59,178 nucleotides of DNA from an uncultured Bacteroidia bacterium (GCA_902784435.1 CACZUR010000017.1:1-59178); one strand, 5' to 3'; positions 16,548 through 26,665 are shown, counted from the first letter of the stretch. Numbers and translations: made by a program. The notes: generated by a model not told the origin, from the letters alone.

Positions 16548-17817
16548 ACTCATCCTATCGCTTTGCGCCCTCTGCATGGCAGGATCGGCCCTGGCCCAGC
16601 AGGAACAGGTAAAAACAGGATGGGTGTTCACCCCCCTGCCCAACCTGGGATACTCGACGGATACGGGGGCCACCCTGGGTGTCATGAGCGATATTTTCTA
16701 TTACGGTGACGGCAGCGTATATCCCAACTTCCTACACCATTTAGGCATTGTAACCGGGTATTCCACCAAGGGAGCCTGGTACGTACACGGCTGTTTCGAA
16801 TCGCCCGCCCTGATAGACTGGGCGCGTGTGAACGCCACCTTCACTTACCGGCAGGCCATGGTGAACAACTTCTACGGCTTCAACGGCATAGCCTCTCCCT
16901 ATTTTCCGGAGCTGGACGCCAACCCGGAAACCGCCACGGCCTGGTACACCAACCGGCGGCGGAATCTCAGGATCAGCGCTTCCATCATAGGCCATATCGC
17001 CGGAAACCTCAGCTGGATGGGCGGCCTGGTGTACCGCCATACGCTAATGGATACGTTTCACCTGGACCGGTACGACTCGGACAAGACGCTGTTCATGGAG
17101 TATGCCCGTACGGGCCTGATCCGGAATGACGAGTTCCCGGGCGGTTCTTCCCTGGAGGGCAAAGCGGGGCTCACCTTTGATTCGCGCGATGTAGAACGCA
17201 ACCCGGGGAAAGGCATGTTTGCAGAACTGTACATCCTGTCCAACTTCGACACGGAATACGGAAAATACAACTACGGCCAGCTGGTGGCCCATTTCCGGCA
17301 CTATCTCACGCTGGTTCCCGAACGCGTGGTCTTTGCCTATCACCTGGGCCTCCAGCACCAGGTCTGGGGAGAGATGCCCTATTACAACCTGAACGAACTC
17401 GCCACCACGTTCTATCCCTTCGAGGAGTATGACGGCCTGGGCAGCCGCGTAAGCGTACGGGGCATCCGCTACAACAGGCTGGCGGCCGCAGGCTATGCCT
17501 GGAGCAACTTCGAATTCCGTATCACACCTTTCGCCTTCCATGCCTTCCGTCAGGATTTCAATTTTGTCCTGAATCCTTTTGTGGACCTGGCTGCCATTAC
17601 GCGTACCTACAGGCTGGCAGAGCAGATGGCCGTAATTCCCACGGATCCTTCACGGCCGCTTTACCAGGACAGGAAACTGCCCGTCATGGTAGCGCCCGGG
17701 ATTGGCGCCAAAATCATCATGAACACCAACTTTATGATGTCCATCGACGTAGGACGGGCCTTGGACCCGCAAATCAGCGACTGGACCATCGGCATGGCTT
17801 CTACTTATGTTTTCTAA
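16537..17817 (+). CDS. Omp85/BamA-type outer membrane beta-barrel protein
   Basis: Protein of 426 residues with a signal peptide (MKHKLILSLC to SALAQ) and alternating beta-strand pattern ending in Phe. LTFDSRDVERNPGKG and the GSRVSVRGIRYNR block resemble the bacterial surface antigen (BamA/TamA) barrel with its RGF-type loop motif. No POTRA repeats are present; the barrel follows the signal peptide almost directly. A role in assembly, transport or adhesion cannot be told. Confidence 0.78.
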   Translation: MKHKLILSLCALCMAGSALAQQEQVKTGWVFTPLPNLGYSTDTGATLGVMSDIFYYGDGSVYPNFLHHLGIVTGYSTKGAWYVHGCFESPALIDWARVNATFTYRQAMVNNFYGFNGIASPYFPELDANPETATAWYTNRRRNLRISASIIGHIAGNLSWMGGLVYRHTLMDTFHLDRYDSDKTLFMEYARTGLIRNDEFPGGSSLEGKAGLTFDSRDVERNPGKGMFAELYILSNFDTEYGKYNYGQLVAHFRHYLTLVPERVVFAYHLGLQHQVWGEMPYYNLNELATTFYPFEEYDGLGSRVSVRGIRYNRLAAAGYAWSNFEFRITPFAFHAFRQDFNFVLNPFVDLAAITRTYRLAEQMAVIPTDPSRPLYQDRKLPVMVAPGIGAKIIMNTNFMMSIDVGRALDPQISDWTIGMASTYVF

Positions 17818-19156
17818 AAACTTACTCCCCTTCCTTGCGGCCGTCCTGCTGCTGGCATCGGCCTGCACGCAGGCTCCGGACCGGCAGACCGGCATCCGGC
17901 GCTCCACCCCCGAGGAGCAGGGCATGAGCAGCGCCCGCCTGGCGCTCATCGACAGCACCGTGAACGCTTCCATCGCCGACGGCACCATTCCCGGCGCCGT
18001 GGTGGGCATCGTCCGCAACGGTTTCCTGGTGTACGGGAAGGCCTACGGCAACAGGGCCCTGGTCCCTCAGAAAGAGCCCATGACGGTGGAAACCCTCTTC
18101 GACCTGGCTTCCGTATCCAAATGCGTAAGCACCACCATCGCCGTCATGCAGCTGGTGGAGCAGGGCAAGTTGCGCCTGACAGACCCCGTGAGCCGGTACA
18201 TCCCGGAGTTTCTGCCCTGGCAGGACCCCAAGACGCGCCGCAAAAAGGCCATCACCATCCAGGACCTGCTCACGCACGCCTCCGGCCTGGACGCCTTCCT
18301 GACGGATGTCCCCGCCTATGTGCAGCGCTTCGGCGCCGGCACCCCCTACAGTCTCCTGTATTACATTTCCACGGAGGCCGGCCGCCATTTCGAACCGGGC
18401 ACGGACCAGCTGTACAGCTGTTTCAACTTCATCGTCCTGCAGCATATCGTGGAACGCATCACCGGCGAACGCCTGTGCGACTACGCCCAGCGGCACATCT
18501 TCGACGTCCTGGGGCTTACGCACACCTGCTACTTCCCCCTGGAATTACAGACAGTGGATAAGCATGCGGAAGAGGATACTCCTGCGGTCGCTAAAGAGAA
18601 GGCCGATGCTCCCTTAGGAGTATCCTCTTCTGCTACTACTGTTGCGAATGCAGGCCGCTTGGAGGAACTCGTTGCTCTGTGTGCCCCTACGGAGCAGCTG
18701 GAGGACGGGACGGTGCTGCGGGGGCAGGTGCACGACCCCACCGCCCGGATCGTGAATCTGGGGAATTCGGGCAATGCCGGGGTGTTCTCCAACGTGGAGG
18801 ACCTGGCCGTGATCTGCGCGGCACTGCTGGACGGCGGCAGCTACGACGGGAAACGCATCCTGAGTCCGCTGAGCGTAGAGAAAATGTTCACCGTGCCGGC
18901 CGGGAACGACCCCAAGGTGGCGCGTGCGCTGGGCTGGGACACCTATTATCGGGAACCGTATACCAGCGGGGATATCTTCCCCCTGGAAAAACTCCGCGGG
19001 CACACCGGGTATACCGGCACTTCGGTGCTGCTGGACCCGCTCACCCGGACGGCCGTCATCATCCTGTCTAACCGCGTGCATCCCCGTGACAAAGGCTCCG
19101 TGGGCCGCCTGCGGGGCACGGTGGCGTCCATTGCGGCGAGTGCGATCGGAGGGTAA
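17807..19156 (+). CDS. Serine hydrolase, beta-lactamase/class C family lipoprotein
   Basis: Penicillin-binding-protein-like serine hydrolase of 449 residues. A lipobox (LLASAC, Cys20) indicates a lipoprotein. The SxxK catalytic pair is Ser102-Lys105 (SVSK), and GHTGYTG near the C-terminus fits the third (HTG) motif. The second motif reads YSC where YxN is usual. A palindromic element (residues 254-276) is inserted between the second and third motifs, in a region that is often a loop. It overlaps the barrel gene by 11 bases. Substrate could be a peptide, an ester or a D-amino-acid compound. Confidence 0.85.
   Translation: MFSKNLLPFLAAVLLLASACTQAPDRQTGIRRSTPEEQGMSSARLALIDSTVNASIADGTIPGAVVGIVRNGFLVYGKAYGNRALVPQKEPMTVETLFDLASVSKCVSTTIAVMQLVEQGKLRLTDPVSRYIPEFLPWQDPKTRRKKAITIQDLLTHASGLDAFLTDVPAYVQRFGAGTPYSLLYYISTEAGRHFEPGTDQLYSCFNFIVLQHIVERITGERLCDYAQRHIFDVLGLTHTCYFPLELQTVDKHAEEDTPAVAKEKADAPLGVSSSATTVANAGRLEELVALCAPTEQLEDGTVLRGQVHDPTARIVNLGNSGNAGVFSNVEDLAVICAALLDGGSYDGKRILSPLSVEKMFTVPAGNDPKVARALGWDTYYREPYTSGDIFPLEKLRGHTGYTGTSVLLDPLTRTAVIILSNRVHPRDKGSVGRLRGTVASIAASAIGG
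18566..18633 (+). repeat. In-frame palindromic element, copy B
   Basis: Inverted repeat of 18 bases with one mismatch (perfect for 15: 18569-18583 with 18616-18630) around a 32-base loop (18584-18615) closely matching that of copy A. It encodes DTPAVAKEKADAPLGV in the serine hydrolase. Its stem is unrelated to the stem of copy A beyond the innermost bases. Confidence 0.88.
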
Positions 19157-19184
19157 AAAACTTGCTTATGCCGCGATATTTTCG

Positions 19185-19192
19185 TATATTTG
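19185..19192 (+). promoter_or_regulatory. Promoter of the V-type ATPase operon
   Basis: TATATTTG with TTGC exactly 19 bases upstream, 28 bases before the subunit E start. Confidence 0.75.
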
Positions 19193-19220
19193 TCAATCTG
19201 AAAACACTAAACATCTTTAT

Positions 19221-19823
19221 ATGGACAAACTCCAGGAACTGACCCAAAAGCTCTATAACGAGGGTCTTTCAAAAGGAAAAGAAGAAGGCGAGGCCCTTCT
19301 GGCCAAAGCCAAGGCAGAAGCAGAAGAAATAGTCAAAAAAGCCCAGGAACAGGCGCAATCCATTGTGGAAAAGGCACATAAGGACGCCGCAGACTACAAG
19401 ATCAAGGTAGAAGGCGACGTAAAGATGGCATCGGCCCAGGCCCTGCAGGCCACCCGTACCGGCGTAGAGAACCTGATTGTGGCCAAGGCCGTGGAGCCCG
19501 TGAAGGGCGCCCTGGCAGAGCCTGCCTTCCTGAAGGAAATCATCACCGCCGTCGCCCAGCGTTTCAGCGCCCAGGAAAGCACAGACCTGGCCCTGGTCCT
19601 GCCGCAGAAGCTGCAGGATAACCTGGAACCCTTCGTGAAGGGAGAACTGGCCAAGGCCATCGGCAAGGGCGTGGAGGCCAGCTTCTCCAAGAAGATGGAA
19701 GGAGGCTTCCGCATCGGTCCCAAAGACGGCTCCTATTTCATCAGCCTCACGGACGAAAGTTTCCAGTCCTTGATCGGGGATTATCTGCGTCCTGCCACCA
19801 AGAAGATCCTCTTCGGCGAATGA
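19221..19823 (+). CDS. atpE: V-type ATP synthase subunit E
   Basis: Peripheral stalk subunit of 200 residues. The N-terminal half is a Lys/Glu/Ala-rich coiled coil (about residues 10-75) and the C-terminal half is globular, as in V/A-ATPase subunit E. ATG 19221 follows the operon promoter; the frame is open far upstream but that part is antisense-free read-through of the serine hydrolase region. No subunit G/H partner for the stalk is encoded in the operon. Confidence 0.85.
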   Translation: MDKLQELTQKLYNEGLSKGKEEGEALLAKAKAEAEEIVKKAQEQAQSIVEKAHKDAADYKIKVEGDVKMASAQALQATRTGVENLIVAKAVEPVKGALAEPAFLKEIITAVAQRFSAQESTDLALVLPQKLQDNLEPFVKGELAKAIGKGVEASFSKKMEGGFRIGPKDGSYFISLTDESFQSLIGDYLRPATKKILFGE

Positions 19824-20464
19824 GCAATTTCGAGTACATCATCTCCTCCCTTCCCTACCTCACCGTAGATTACAAATACGCGGAGGGCCAGGGCTTTTCC
19901 CGCGTAGTGGAAGAAATCCGGGAAAACCTGGGAGAGAAGGACAATGCCGTGCTGGACTTCCTGTTAAAGGGCTTCCAGGGCAGCGAACTCAATCCGGACT
20001 TCTATGCCGGGGCGCTGAGACACCCGCACAAGTTCATCCGGGAGTATTTCCGCTTCGACCTCAACCTGCGCAATGCCAAGGTCCGTTTCCTGAACAGGAG
20101 CCTGGGCCGTCCGGACGAACAGGATGTCATCACCGGCCTGGGCACGGAAGAAGACCAGGACCTGGACACGGACCTGTACCGCTTCCACGGCGGGGAATTC
20201 GAAGAAGCCGCCAAGGTAGACACCGCCCTTTCGCTGGGAGACCTCCTGTCCCGGGAAAAGGAACTGGACGACATCTCCTGGGAGAAGATCTCTTCCCTGG
20301 AAACGTTCCACTACTTCGACCTCACGGCCGTTCTGGCCTATATTGCCAAGCTGCACATCGCAGACCGCTGGCTGGCCCTGGACGAACAAAAGGGCCGCGA
20401 GCGCTTCCAGCAGCTGGTCAACGAGGTCCGCGGCACCTTCAAGGGTGTCCATTATACAGAATAA
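19820..20464 (+). CDS. DUF2764 family V-type ATPase-associated protein
   Basis: Protein of 214 residues, soluble and acidic, with the DUF2764 start (YIISSLPYLT). It occurs at this operon position in Bacteroidota, chlamydial and spirochaetal V-type ATPases, where a subunit C gene is expected. It starts with a four-base overlap with subunit E. A role as a diverged subunit C (central-stalk cap) is inference from position. Confidence 0.8.
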   Translation: MSNFEYIISSLPYLTVDYKYAEGQGFSRVVEEIRENLGEKDNAVLDFLLKGFQGSELNPDFYAGALRHPHKFIREYFRFDLNLRNAKVRFLNRSLGRPDEQDVITGLGTEEDQDLDTDLYRFHGGEFEEAAKVDTALSLGDLLSREKELDDISWEKISSLETFHYFDLTAVLAYIAKLHIADRWLALDEQKGRERFQQLVNEVRGTFKGVHYTE

Positions 20465-20479
20465 TAAAGAATCCTATAT

Positions 20480-22222
20480 ATGAAGACAAAAGGTATAGTT
20501 ACCGGCATCGTGAGTAACCTCGTCACCGTGAAGGTGGACGGTCCCGTAGCAGAGAACGAAATCTGCTACATAGACCTCCAGGGGGTGAAAATGATGGCCG
20601 AGGTGATCAAGGTGAACGGAGACTCGGCCTCTGTGCAGGTGTTCGAAAGCACCCGCGGCCTCCGCGGCGGAGACAGCGTGGAATTCGAAGGCCGCATGCT
20701 GGAGGTCACCCTGGGCCCCGGCCTGCTTTCCAGCGTATACGACGGCCTGCAGAACAACCTGGCCACCATGACCGAGGTGTTCCTCCAGCGCGGAGAATAC
20801 ACCGATCCCTTGGACCACGGGAAGAAGTGGGATTTCCAGCCCATCGCCCATCCCGGAGACACCGTCGTGGCGGCAGACTGGCTGGGAGAGGTGAAGGAAG
20901 GCTGGCTGCCCCACAAAATCATGGTTCCGTTCTCTTTCAAGGGCAGTTTTACCATCAAGAGCATCGTGCCCGCAGGAGAATACACCATTGACGACTGCAT
21001 CGCCGTCCTGGTCAACGAGGACAAGGAAGAGGTGAAAGTGACCATGACCCAGCGCTGGCCCGTGAAGGTGGCCGTGAAGGGATACCGGGAGAAACCCCGT
21101 CCCAACCGCATCATGGAAACGGGCGTACGCGTCATAGACACCATGAATCCCATCGCCGAAGGCGGCACGGGCTTCATCCCCGGACCTTTCGGCTGCGGTA
21201 AAACGGTGCTGCAGCACGCCATCGCCAAACAGGGCGACGCCGACGTAATCGTGATGGCGGCCTGCGGCGAGCGCGCCAACGAGGTGGTGGAGATCTTCAC
21301 CGAGTTCCCGGAGCTCATAGACCCGCACACCGGCCGTCACCTGATGGAACGTACCACCATCATCTGCAATACCTCCAACATGCCCGTGGCCGCCCGTGAA
21401 GCCTCCGTGTACACGGCCATGACCATCTGCGAATACTACCGCGCCATGGGCCTGAAGTGCCTGCTGCTGGCAGACTCCACCTCCCGCTGGGCACAGGCCC
21501 TGCGCGAGATGAGTAACCGTATGGAGGAACTCCCGGGTGCCGATGCCTTCCCCGTAGACCTGAGTGCCATCATCTCCAACTTCTACGCCCGCGCGGGCAT
21601 GGTGGTGCTGAACAACGGGCAGACGGGTGCCGTCACTTTCATCGGCACGGTATCCCCTGCCGGCGGTAACCTGAAGGAGCCGGTGACGGAAAGCACCAAG
21701 AAGGCCGCCCGCTGCTTCTACGCCCTGGAGCAGAACCGGGCCGACCAAAAGCGGTATCCCGCCGTGGGTCCGCTGGAGTCCTACTCCAAGTACCTGGACT
21801 ACCCGGAAATCCGCAGTTTCCTGGAAGAGACCGTGGAAAAGGAATGGGTAGAGAAAGTGCTCACCGCCAAGAACCTGATCCGCCGCGGCAAGGAAGCCGC
21901 CGAGCAGATCAACATCCTGGGCGACGATGGTGTTCCCATGAGCTACCACGTGAACTTCTGGAAGAGCGAACTGGTAGACTTCGTCATCCTGCAGCAGGAT
22001 GCCTTCGACGCCATCGACGCCCTGTGCCCCATGGAGCGCCAGCGCTTCATGCTGGACCTGGTCCTTTCCATCTGCGAGAAGGACTACGACTTCGAGGACT
22101 TCGAGAAGTGCCGCGAGTTCTTCAAGAACCTGATCAACGAGCTGCGCCAGATGAACTACTCGGCCTACGAAAGCGAGCAGTTCTGGGCCTACAACGAAAC
22201 CGTCAAAAAGATGATCGCTTAG
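20480..22222 (+). CDS. atpA: V-type ATP synthase catalytic subunit A
   Basis: Nucleotide-hydrolysing or -synthesising subunit of 580 residues. Walker A is GPFGCGKT at residues 235-242, preceded by the non-homologous insertion typical of A subunits (about residues 110-200). Followed four bases later by subunit B. Confidence 0.96.
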   Translation: MKTKGIVTGIVSNLVTVKVDGPVAENEICYIDLQGVKMMAEVIKVNGDSASVQVFESTRGLRGGDSVEFEGRMLEVTLGPGLLSSVYDGLQNNLATMTEVFLQRGEYTDPLDHGKKWDFQPIAHPGDTVVAADWLGEVKEGWLPHKIMVPFSFKGSFTIKSIVPAGEYTIDDCIAVLVNEDKEEVKVTMTQRWPVKVAVKGYREKPRPNRIMETGVRVIDTMNPIAEGGTGFIPGPFGCGKTVLQHAIAKQGDADVIVMAACGERANEVVEIFTEFPELIDPHTGRHLMERTTIICNTSNMPVAAREASVYTAMTICEYYRAMGLKCLLLADSTSRWAQALREMSNRMEELPGADAFPVDLSAIISNFYARAGMVVLNNGQTGAVTFIGTVSPAGGNLKEPVTESTKKAARCFYALEQNRADQKRYPAVGPLESYSKYLDYPEIRSFLEETVEKEWVEKVLTAKNLIRRGKEAAEQINILGDDGVPMSYHVNFWKSELVDFVILQQDAFDAIDALCPMERQRFMLDLVLSICEKDYDFEDFEKCREFFKNLINELRQMNYSAYESEQFWAYNETVKKMIA

Positions 22223-22226
22223 CATT

Positions 22227-23543
22227 ATGAACAAAGCATACCAAAGAGTATATACCAAGCTGGAAGGCATCACCAAGGCCACTGTGTCGCTGCGCGCCAA
22301 AGGTGTGAGCAACGACGAACTGGCCGTCGTGGACGGGCGTCTGGCCCAGGTGGTGCGCACCAAGGGAGACATGGTTACGCTGCAGATTTTCTCCGGCACC
22401 GAAGGCATCCCCACCAATGCAGAGGTAGCCTTCCTGGGAGAACCTCCCACCCTGAAGGTTTCCGAGCAGCTGAGCGGCCGCTTCTTCGACGCCTACGGCC
22501 ATCCCATCGACGGCGGTCCGGAGGTGGAAGGCGAAGAGCGCCAGATCGGCGGCCCTTCCGTGAACCCCTACAAGCGCCGCCAGCCTTCGCAGCTCATCCC
22601 CACCGGCATCGCCGGCATCGACCTCAACAACACCCTGGTCTCCGGCCAGAAGATTCCTTTCTTCGCAGACCCGGACCAGCCCTATAACCAGGTGATGGCC
22701 GACGTAGCCATCCGTGCCGACGTAGACAAGATTATCCTGGGCGGCATGGGCCTGTCCAACGACGACTACCTGTATTTCCGCGGCCGCTTCGAGGCCGCCG
22801 GCGCCCTGGACAAGATCATCTGCTTCATCAATACCACGGAAAACCCGCCGGTAGAGCGCCTGCTGGTGCCCGACATGGCCCTCACCGCCGCGGAATACTT
22901 TGCCGTGGACAAGAACGAAAAGGTGCTGGTGCTCCTCACGGACATGACCCTGTATGCCGATGCCCTCTCCATCGTGTCCAACCGCATGGACCAGATTCCT
23001 TCCAAGGATTCCATGCCGGGCTCGCTGTACAGCGACCTGGCCAAGATTTACGAGAAGGCCGTGCAGCTGCCCACCGAAGGCTCCATCACCATCATCGCCG
23101 TCACCACCCTGAACGACGGCGACATCACCCACGCCATCCCGGACAACACCGGTTACATCACGGAGGGCCAGCTCTTCCTCCGGGCCGATTCGGATACGGG
23201 CAAGGTCATCATCGACCCGTTCCGCAGCCTTTCCCGTCTGAAACAGCTGGTGCAGGGCAAGAAAACCCGCGAGGACCACTCCCAGGTGATGAACGCCTCC
23301 GTGCGTCTGTACGCCGACGCCCAGAACGCCAAGACCAAGCTGGAGAACGGCTTCGACCTCAGCGACTACGACCACCGCTGCCTGGCCTACGCCAAGGACT
23401 ACGCCCGCGAGCTGCTGGCCATTGACGTGAACATCTCCATCATCGAGATGCTGGACACCGCCTGGAAACTCTTTGCCAAGTACTTCAGTCCGGCCGAAAC
23501 CGGTATCAAACAGGCACTTATCGACAAATACTGGGTCAAATAA
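22227..23543 (+). CDS. atpB: V-type ATP synthase subunit B
   Basis: Non-catalytic hexamer subunit of 438 residues. It lacks a Walker A lysine motif, as expected, and retains the SxIPTGIAGIDLNN and LLTDMTLYADAL blocks. The stop overlaps the start of subunit D by one base. Confidence 0.95.
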   Translation: MNKAYQRVYTKLEGITKATVSLRAKGVSNDELAVVDGRLAQVVRTKGDMVTLQIFSGTEGIPTNAEVAFLGEPPTLKVSEQLSGRFFDAYGHPIDGGPEVEGEERQIGGPSVNPYKRRQPSQLIPTGIAGIDLNNTLVSGQKIPFFADPDQPYNQVMADVAIRADVDKIILGGMGLSNDDYLYFRGRFEAAGALDKIICFINTTENPPVERLLVPDMALTAAEYFAVDKNEKVLVLLTDMTLYADALSIVSNRMDQIPSKDSMPGSLYSDLAKIYEKAVQLPTEGSITIIAVTTLNDGDITHAIPDNTGYITEGQLFLRADSDTGKVIIDPFRSLSRLKQLVQGKKTREDHSQVMNASVRLYADAQNAKTKLENGFDLSDYDHRCLAYAKDYARELLAIDVNISIIEMLDTAWKLFAKYFSPAETGIKQALIDKYWVK

Positions 23544-24154
23544 TGGCTATTAAATTCCAATACAATAAAACTTCGCTGACGGAACTGGGCAAGCAGCTCA
23601 AGATGCGGCAGCGGGCGCTTCCTACCCTGCAGAACAAGGAGAGCGCCCTGCGGCTGGAGGTGCGCAAAGCCAAGGAAGACAGCGAGCGTTTGATTGAGCA
23701 GTTGGAAGTGGCCCTGAAGCAATACGACTACCTGGCCGCGCTGTGGAACGAGTTCGACCCCGGACTCATCGCCATCACGGACGTAGACCTGTACACCAAG
23801 AAGGTGGCCGGCGTGAAAACCCCGGCCCTGGGCGAGATTCACTATGAAATCAAGCCTTTCAACGCCTTCACCCAACCCGCCTGGTTCGCCGACGGCGTCG
23901 CCATCCTGAAGGAGCTGAGCCGCCTGGGCATCGAAAGCGAAGTGTACAACGAAAAGGCCCGCATCCTGGATTACCAGCGCAAGAAAACCACTCAGAAGGT
24001 GAATCTGTACGAAAAAGTCCAGATTCCGGGCTACCAGGAAGCCATCCGCAAGATCAAACGCTACATGGAAGACGAAGAAAACCTGTCCAAGGCTTCGTCC
24101 AAGATTGTCAAGAACCGCCACGCCCAAGAGGAAGAGGAGGCCTCCAGCCTATGA
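23543..24154 (+). CDS. atpD: V-type ATP synthase subunit D
   Basis: Central rotor shaft of 203 residues, predicted as two long coiled-coil helices at the termini (about residues 10-65 and 130-190). It overlaps subunit I by four bases (ATGA). No subunit F gene, its usual partner, follows. Confidence 0.88.
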   Translation: MAIKFQYNKTSLTELGKQLKMRQRALPTLQNKESALRLEVRKAKEDSERLIEQLEVALKQYDYLAALWNEFDPGLIAITDVDLYTKKVAGVKTPALGEIHYEIKPFNAFTQPAWFADGVAILKELSRLGIESEVYNEKARILDYQRKKTTQKVNLYEKVQIPGYQEAIRKIKRYMEDEENLSKASSKIVKNRHAQEEEEASSL

Positions 24155-25935
24155 TTGCGTCCATGACCAAATATTCCTTCATTCTGCTCAACGGAATGCA
24201 GAATGACCTTCTGGAACAGCTTCAGGGGCTGGGTCTGGTAGACATCACCCGCAGCACCAAGCCTGTGGACGACCGCTCCCGCGAACTTCTTTCGGAAGCC
24301 GATCTGATCACCGGCCTCATCGCCGGCCTGGAAAAGGCAGAGGTTCCGGAAGGCACCGTTCCCGAGCACATCGACGGAGATGTCGTCCGCCTGGCCGGCG
24401 GCATGCTCATGCGCTATTCGGAAGACCGGGAGGTGATCCGGCAGATGGAGCAGGAACTGGCCCAGCAAAGAATCTGGGGCAGCTTCGACCCGGAAATCCT
24501 GCAAAAGCTGGCGCAGGCCGGCGTGCCCGTCCACTTCCACATCCTTTCCAGCAAGCTTTTCCAGCCGGAATGGGAACAGGATTATGCCCTCTCCATCGTC
24601 CAGGCCGATAAAAACCAGACCTGGTTCGTCGTGGCCGGCGAAGACCCTCTGCCCGGCGAGGTTCCCGCCCCCACCGCCTTTACTCAGGAGAAGGAGAAAG
24701 AACTGCGGGACAAGAAAAAACACTATCAGATTGTCCTGAACCGCATGGCCGGCGCCAAGGAACGCCTTCCGGAACTCAAGAAACACCGGGAAGATATTCT
24801 GGCCGCCCTGGACCTGCATCTGGCAGGCGCCGCTGCCGTTCCCGCCGCAGAAGACACCCTGGTCACCCTGGTGGGCTATGCTCCCACGGAAGAAGACCAG
24901 ACCGTTACTGCAGCCCTGGACCAAGCCGGCGTCTTTTACCTGAAAGAGGCTGCCGTGGTGGAAGACAATCCGCCCATCAGCTTCCGCAACAACTGGTTCG
25001 TACGTCAGTTCGAGACCCTCACCGACATGTACGGACGCCCCTCCTATGACGGATTCGACCCCACCCCGTTCATCAGTATCTTCTTCATGCTGTTCTTCGC
25101 CTTCTGTATGGGCGACTGCGGCTACGGACTGGTGCTGGTGGCGGCGGGCCTGCTTCTGAAGAAAGTGGATTCCTTCAAGGATATGGCTCCCCTGGTGGTT
25201 ATCCTGGGCGTAGCCACTACGGTGATCGGCTTCCTTTTCCACACCTTCTTCTCCATGGACATCTCCCAGTGGCAGGTCTTTGCCCCCATCAAGGGCATTT
25301 TCCTCCCGGCCCAGATAGCCGGCAACGACGCCACCATGGTGTTGGCGCTGGTAGTGGGTATCCTGCACATCTGCCTGGCCATGGTGGTCAAAACCATCCA
25401 TGAGACCAAGACCAAGGGCTTCTACGCTTCTCTGGGAACCTGGGGATGGACGCTGCTCGTCGTGGGCGGCGTTACGGTGGCCGCTTTCGCACTGGCAGGT
25501 GTCCTGGATGCGGAAATCACCCGATGGATTGTCATCGTCCTGGGCATCGTAAGCGCACTGGGCATCTTCGTTTTCAACGACCCCAAGCGCAACAAGCTGG
25601 CCAATGTGGGCATGGGCCTCTGGGACACGTACAACATGATTACCGGTCTGATGGGCGATGTCCTCAGCTACCTGCGACTGTATGCGCTGGGCCTGGCCGG
25701 CAGCATGCTGGGCATGGCGTTCAACGACATGGGCCTCATGGTGCTGGGAGACGGTTCCTTCATCCCGCTGTGGATTCCGTTCATCCTCCTGGTCGTCATC
25801 GGCCACACGCTCAACATTGCCATGTGCGCCCTGGGCGCCTTTGTGCACCCCCTGCGTCTGAACTTCCTGGAGTTCTTCAAGAATTCCGGCTACGAAGCCA
25901 CCGGACGCCAATACAACCCGCTGAAAAAACAATAA
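24151..25935 (+). CDS. atpI: V-type ATP synthase subunit I
   Basis: Membrane stator of 594 residues. The N-terminal half (to about 300) is cytosolic, and the C-terminal half has about seven or eight membrane helices, including the conserved GDCGYG and the YLRLYALGLAG block near the essential Arg of the ion half-channels. Translation may start at Met1 (24151, overlapping subunit D) or at Met5 (24163). Confidence 0.92.
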   Translation: MIASMTKYSFILLNGMQNDLLEQLQGLGLVDITRSTKPVDDRSRELLSEADLITGLIAGLEKAEVPEGTVPEHIDGDVVRLAGGMLMRYSEDREVIRQMEQELAQQRIWGSFDPEILQKLAQAGVPVHFHILSSKLFQPEWEQDYALSIVQADKNQTWFVVAGEDPLPGEVPAPTAFTQEKEKELRDKKKHYQIVLNRMAGAKERLPELKKHREDILAALDLHLAGAAAVPAAEDTLVTLVGYAPTEEDQTVTAALDQAGVFYLKEAAVVEDNPPISFRNNWFVRQFETLTDMYGRPSYDGFDPTPFISIFFMLFFAFCMGDCGYGLVLVAAGLLLKKVDSFKDMAPLVVILGVATTVIGFLFHTFFSMDISQWQVFAPIKGIFLPAQIAGNDATMVLALVVGILHICLAMVVKTIHETKTKGFYASLGTWGWTLLVVGGVTVAAFALAGVLDAEITRWIVIVLGIVSALGIFVFNDPKRNKLANVGMGLWDTYNMITGLMGDVLSYLRLYALGLAGSMLGMAFNDMGLMVLGDGSFIPLWIPFILLVVIGHTLNIAMCALGAFVHPLRLNFLEFFKNSGYEATGRQYNPLKKQ

Positions 25936-26382
<447 letters not shown>

Positions 26383-26385
26383 TAC

Positions 26386-26402
26386 AGGAGGCGCAGCCTC
26401 CT
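26386..26402 (+). terminator. Weak terminator-like hairpin behind atpK
   Basis: AGGAGGC-GCA-GCCTCCT forms a 7-bp stem just after the atpK stop, but only a short mixed T/A tail follows. Confidence 0.35.
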
Positions 26403-26472
26403 TATACACCGATGCGGGGGCGCGGCCTCATCAGACACCCTCACGGCTCTCGGGCCAGTGTAAGCATGATCG

Positions 26473-26563
26473 GTAAGTCGCTGAACATCAGTAACTTACC
26501 GATTTTTATCGGCGCTATTTGCTCCGATAAAAATCAGCAAACGCCTGATAATCAGCGCATTAC
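26473..26563 (+). repeat. Multi-hairpin intergenic repeat, copy 1
   Basis: About 91 bases with three nested or serial hairpins: GTAAG with CTTAC, GATTTTTATCGG with CCGATAAAAATC, and CTGATAATCAG. The same arrangement recurs at 41595-41685 behind pgi. The 340-base gap from 26383 to 26722 otherwise holds the weak hairpin and the 21-base repeats listed separately, and no convincing gene. Confidence 0.75.
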
Positions 26564-26602
26564 GCACCATGGCCGACATCCCTCGAAGACACCAGGCCTA
26601 CC

Positions 26603-26665
26603 GACCTGCGCCATCGAAGGCATGACCTGCGCCGCCCAGGGCACGACCTGCGCCAAGCGGAGCTT
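26603..26665 (+). repeat. Three 21-bp direct repeats (GACCTGCGCC)
   Basis: GACCTGCGCC begins at 26603, 26624 and 26645, an exact 21-base period, with variable spacers. It lies upstream of the lipoprotein gene at 26723. Same-face binding sites are one reading; a decayed coding repeat is another. Confidence 0.65.
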
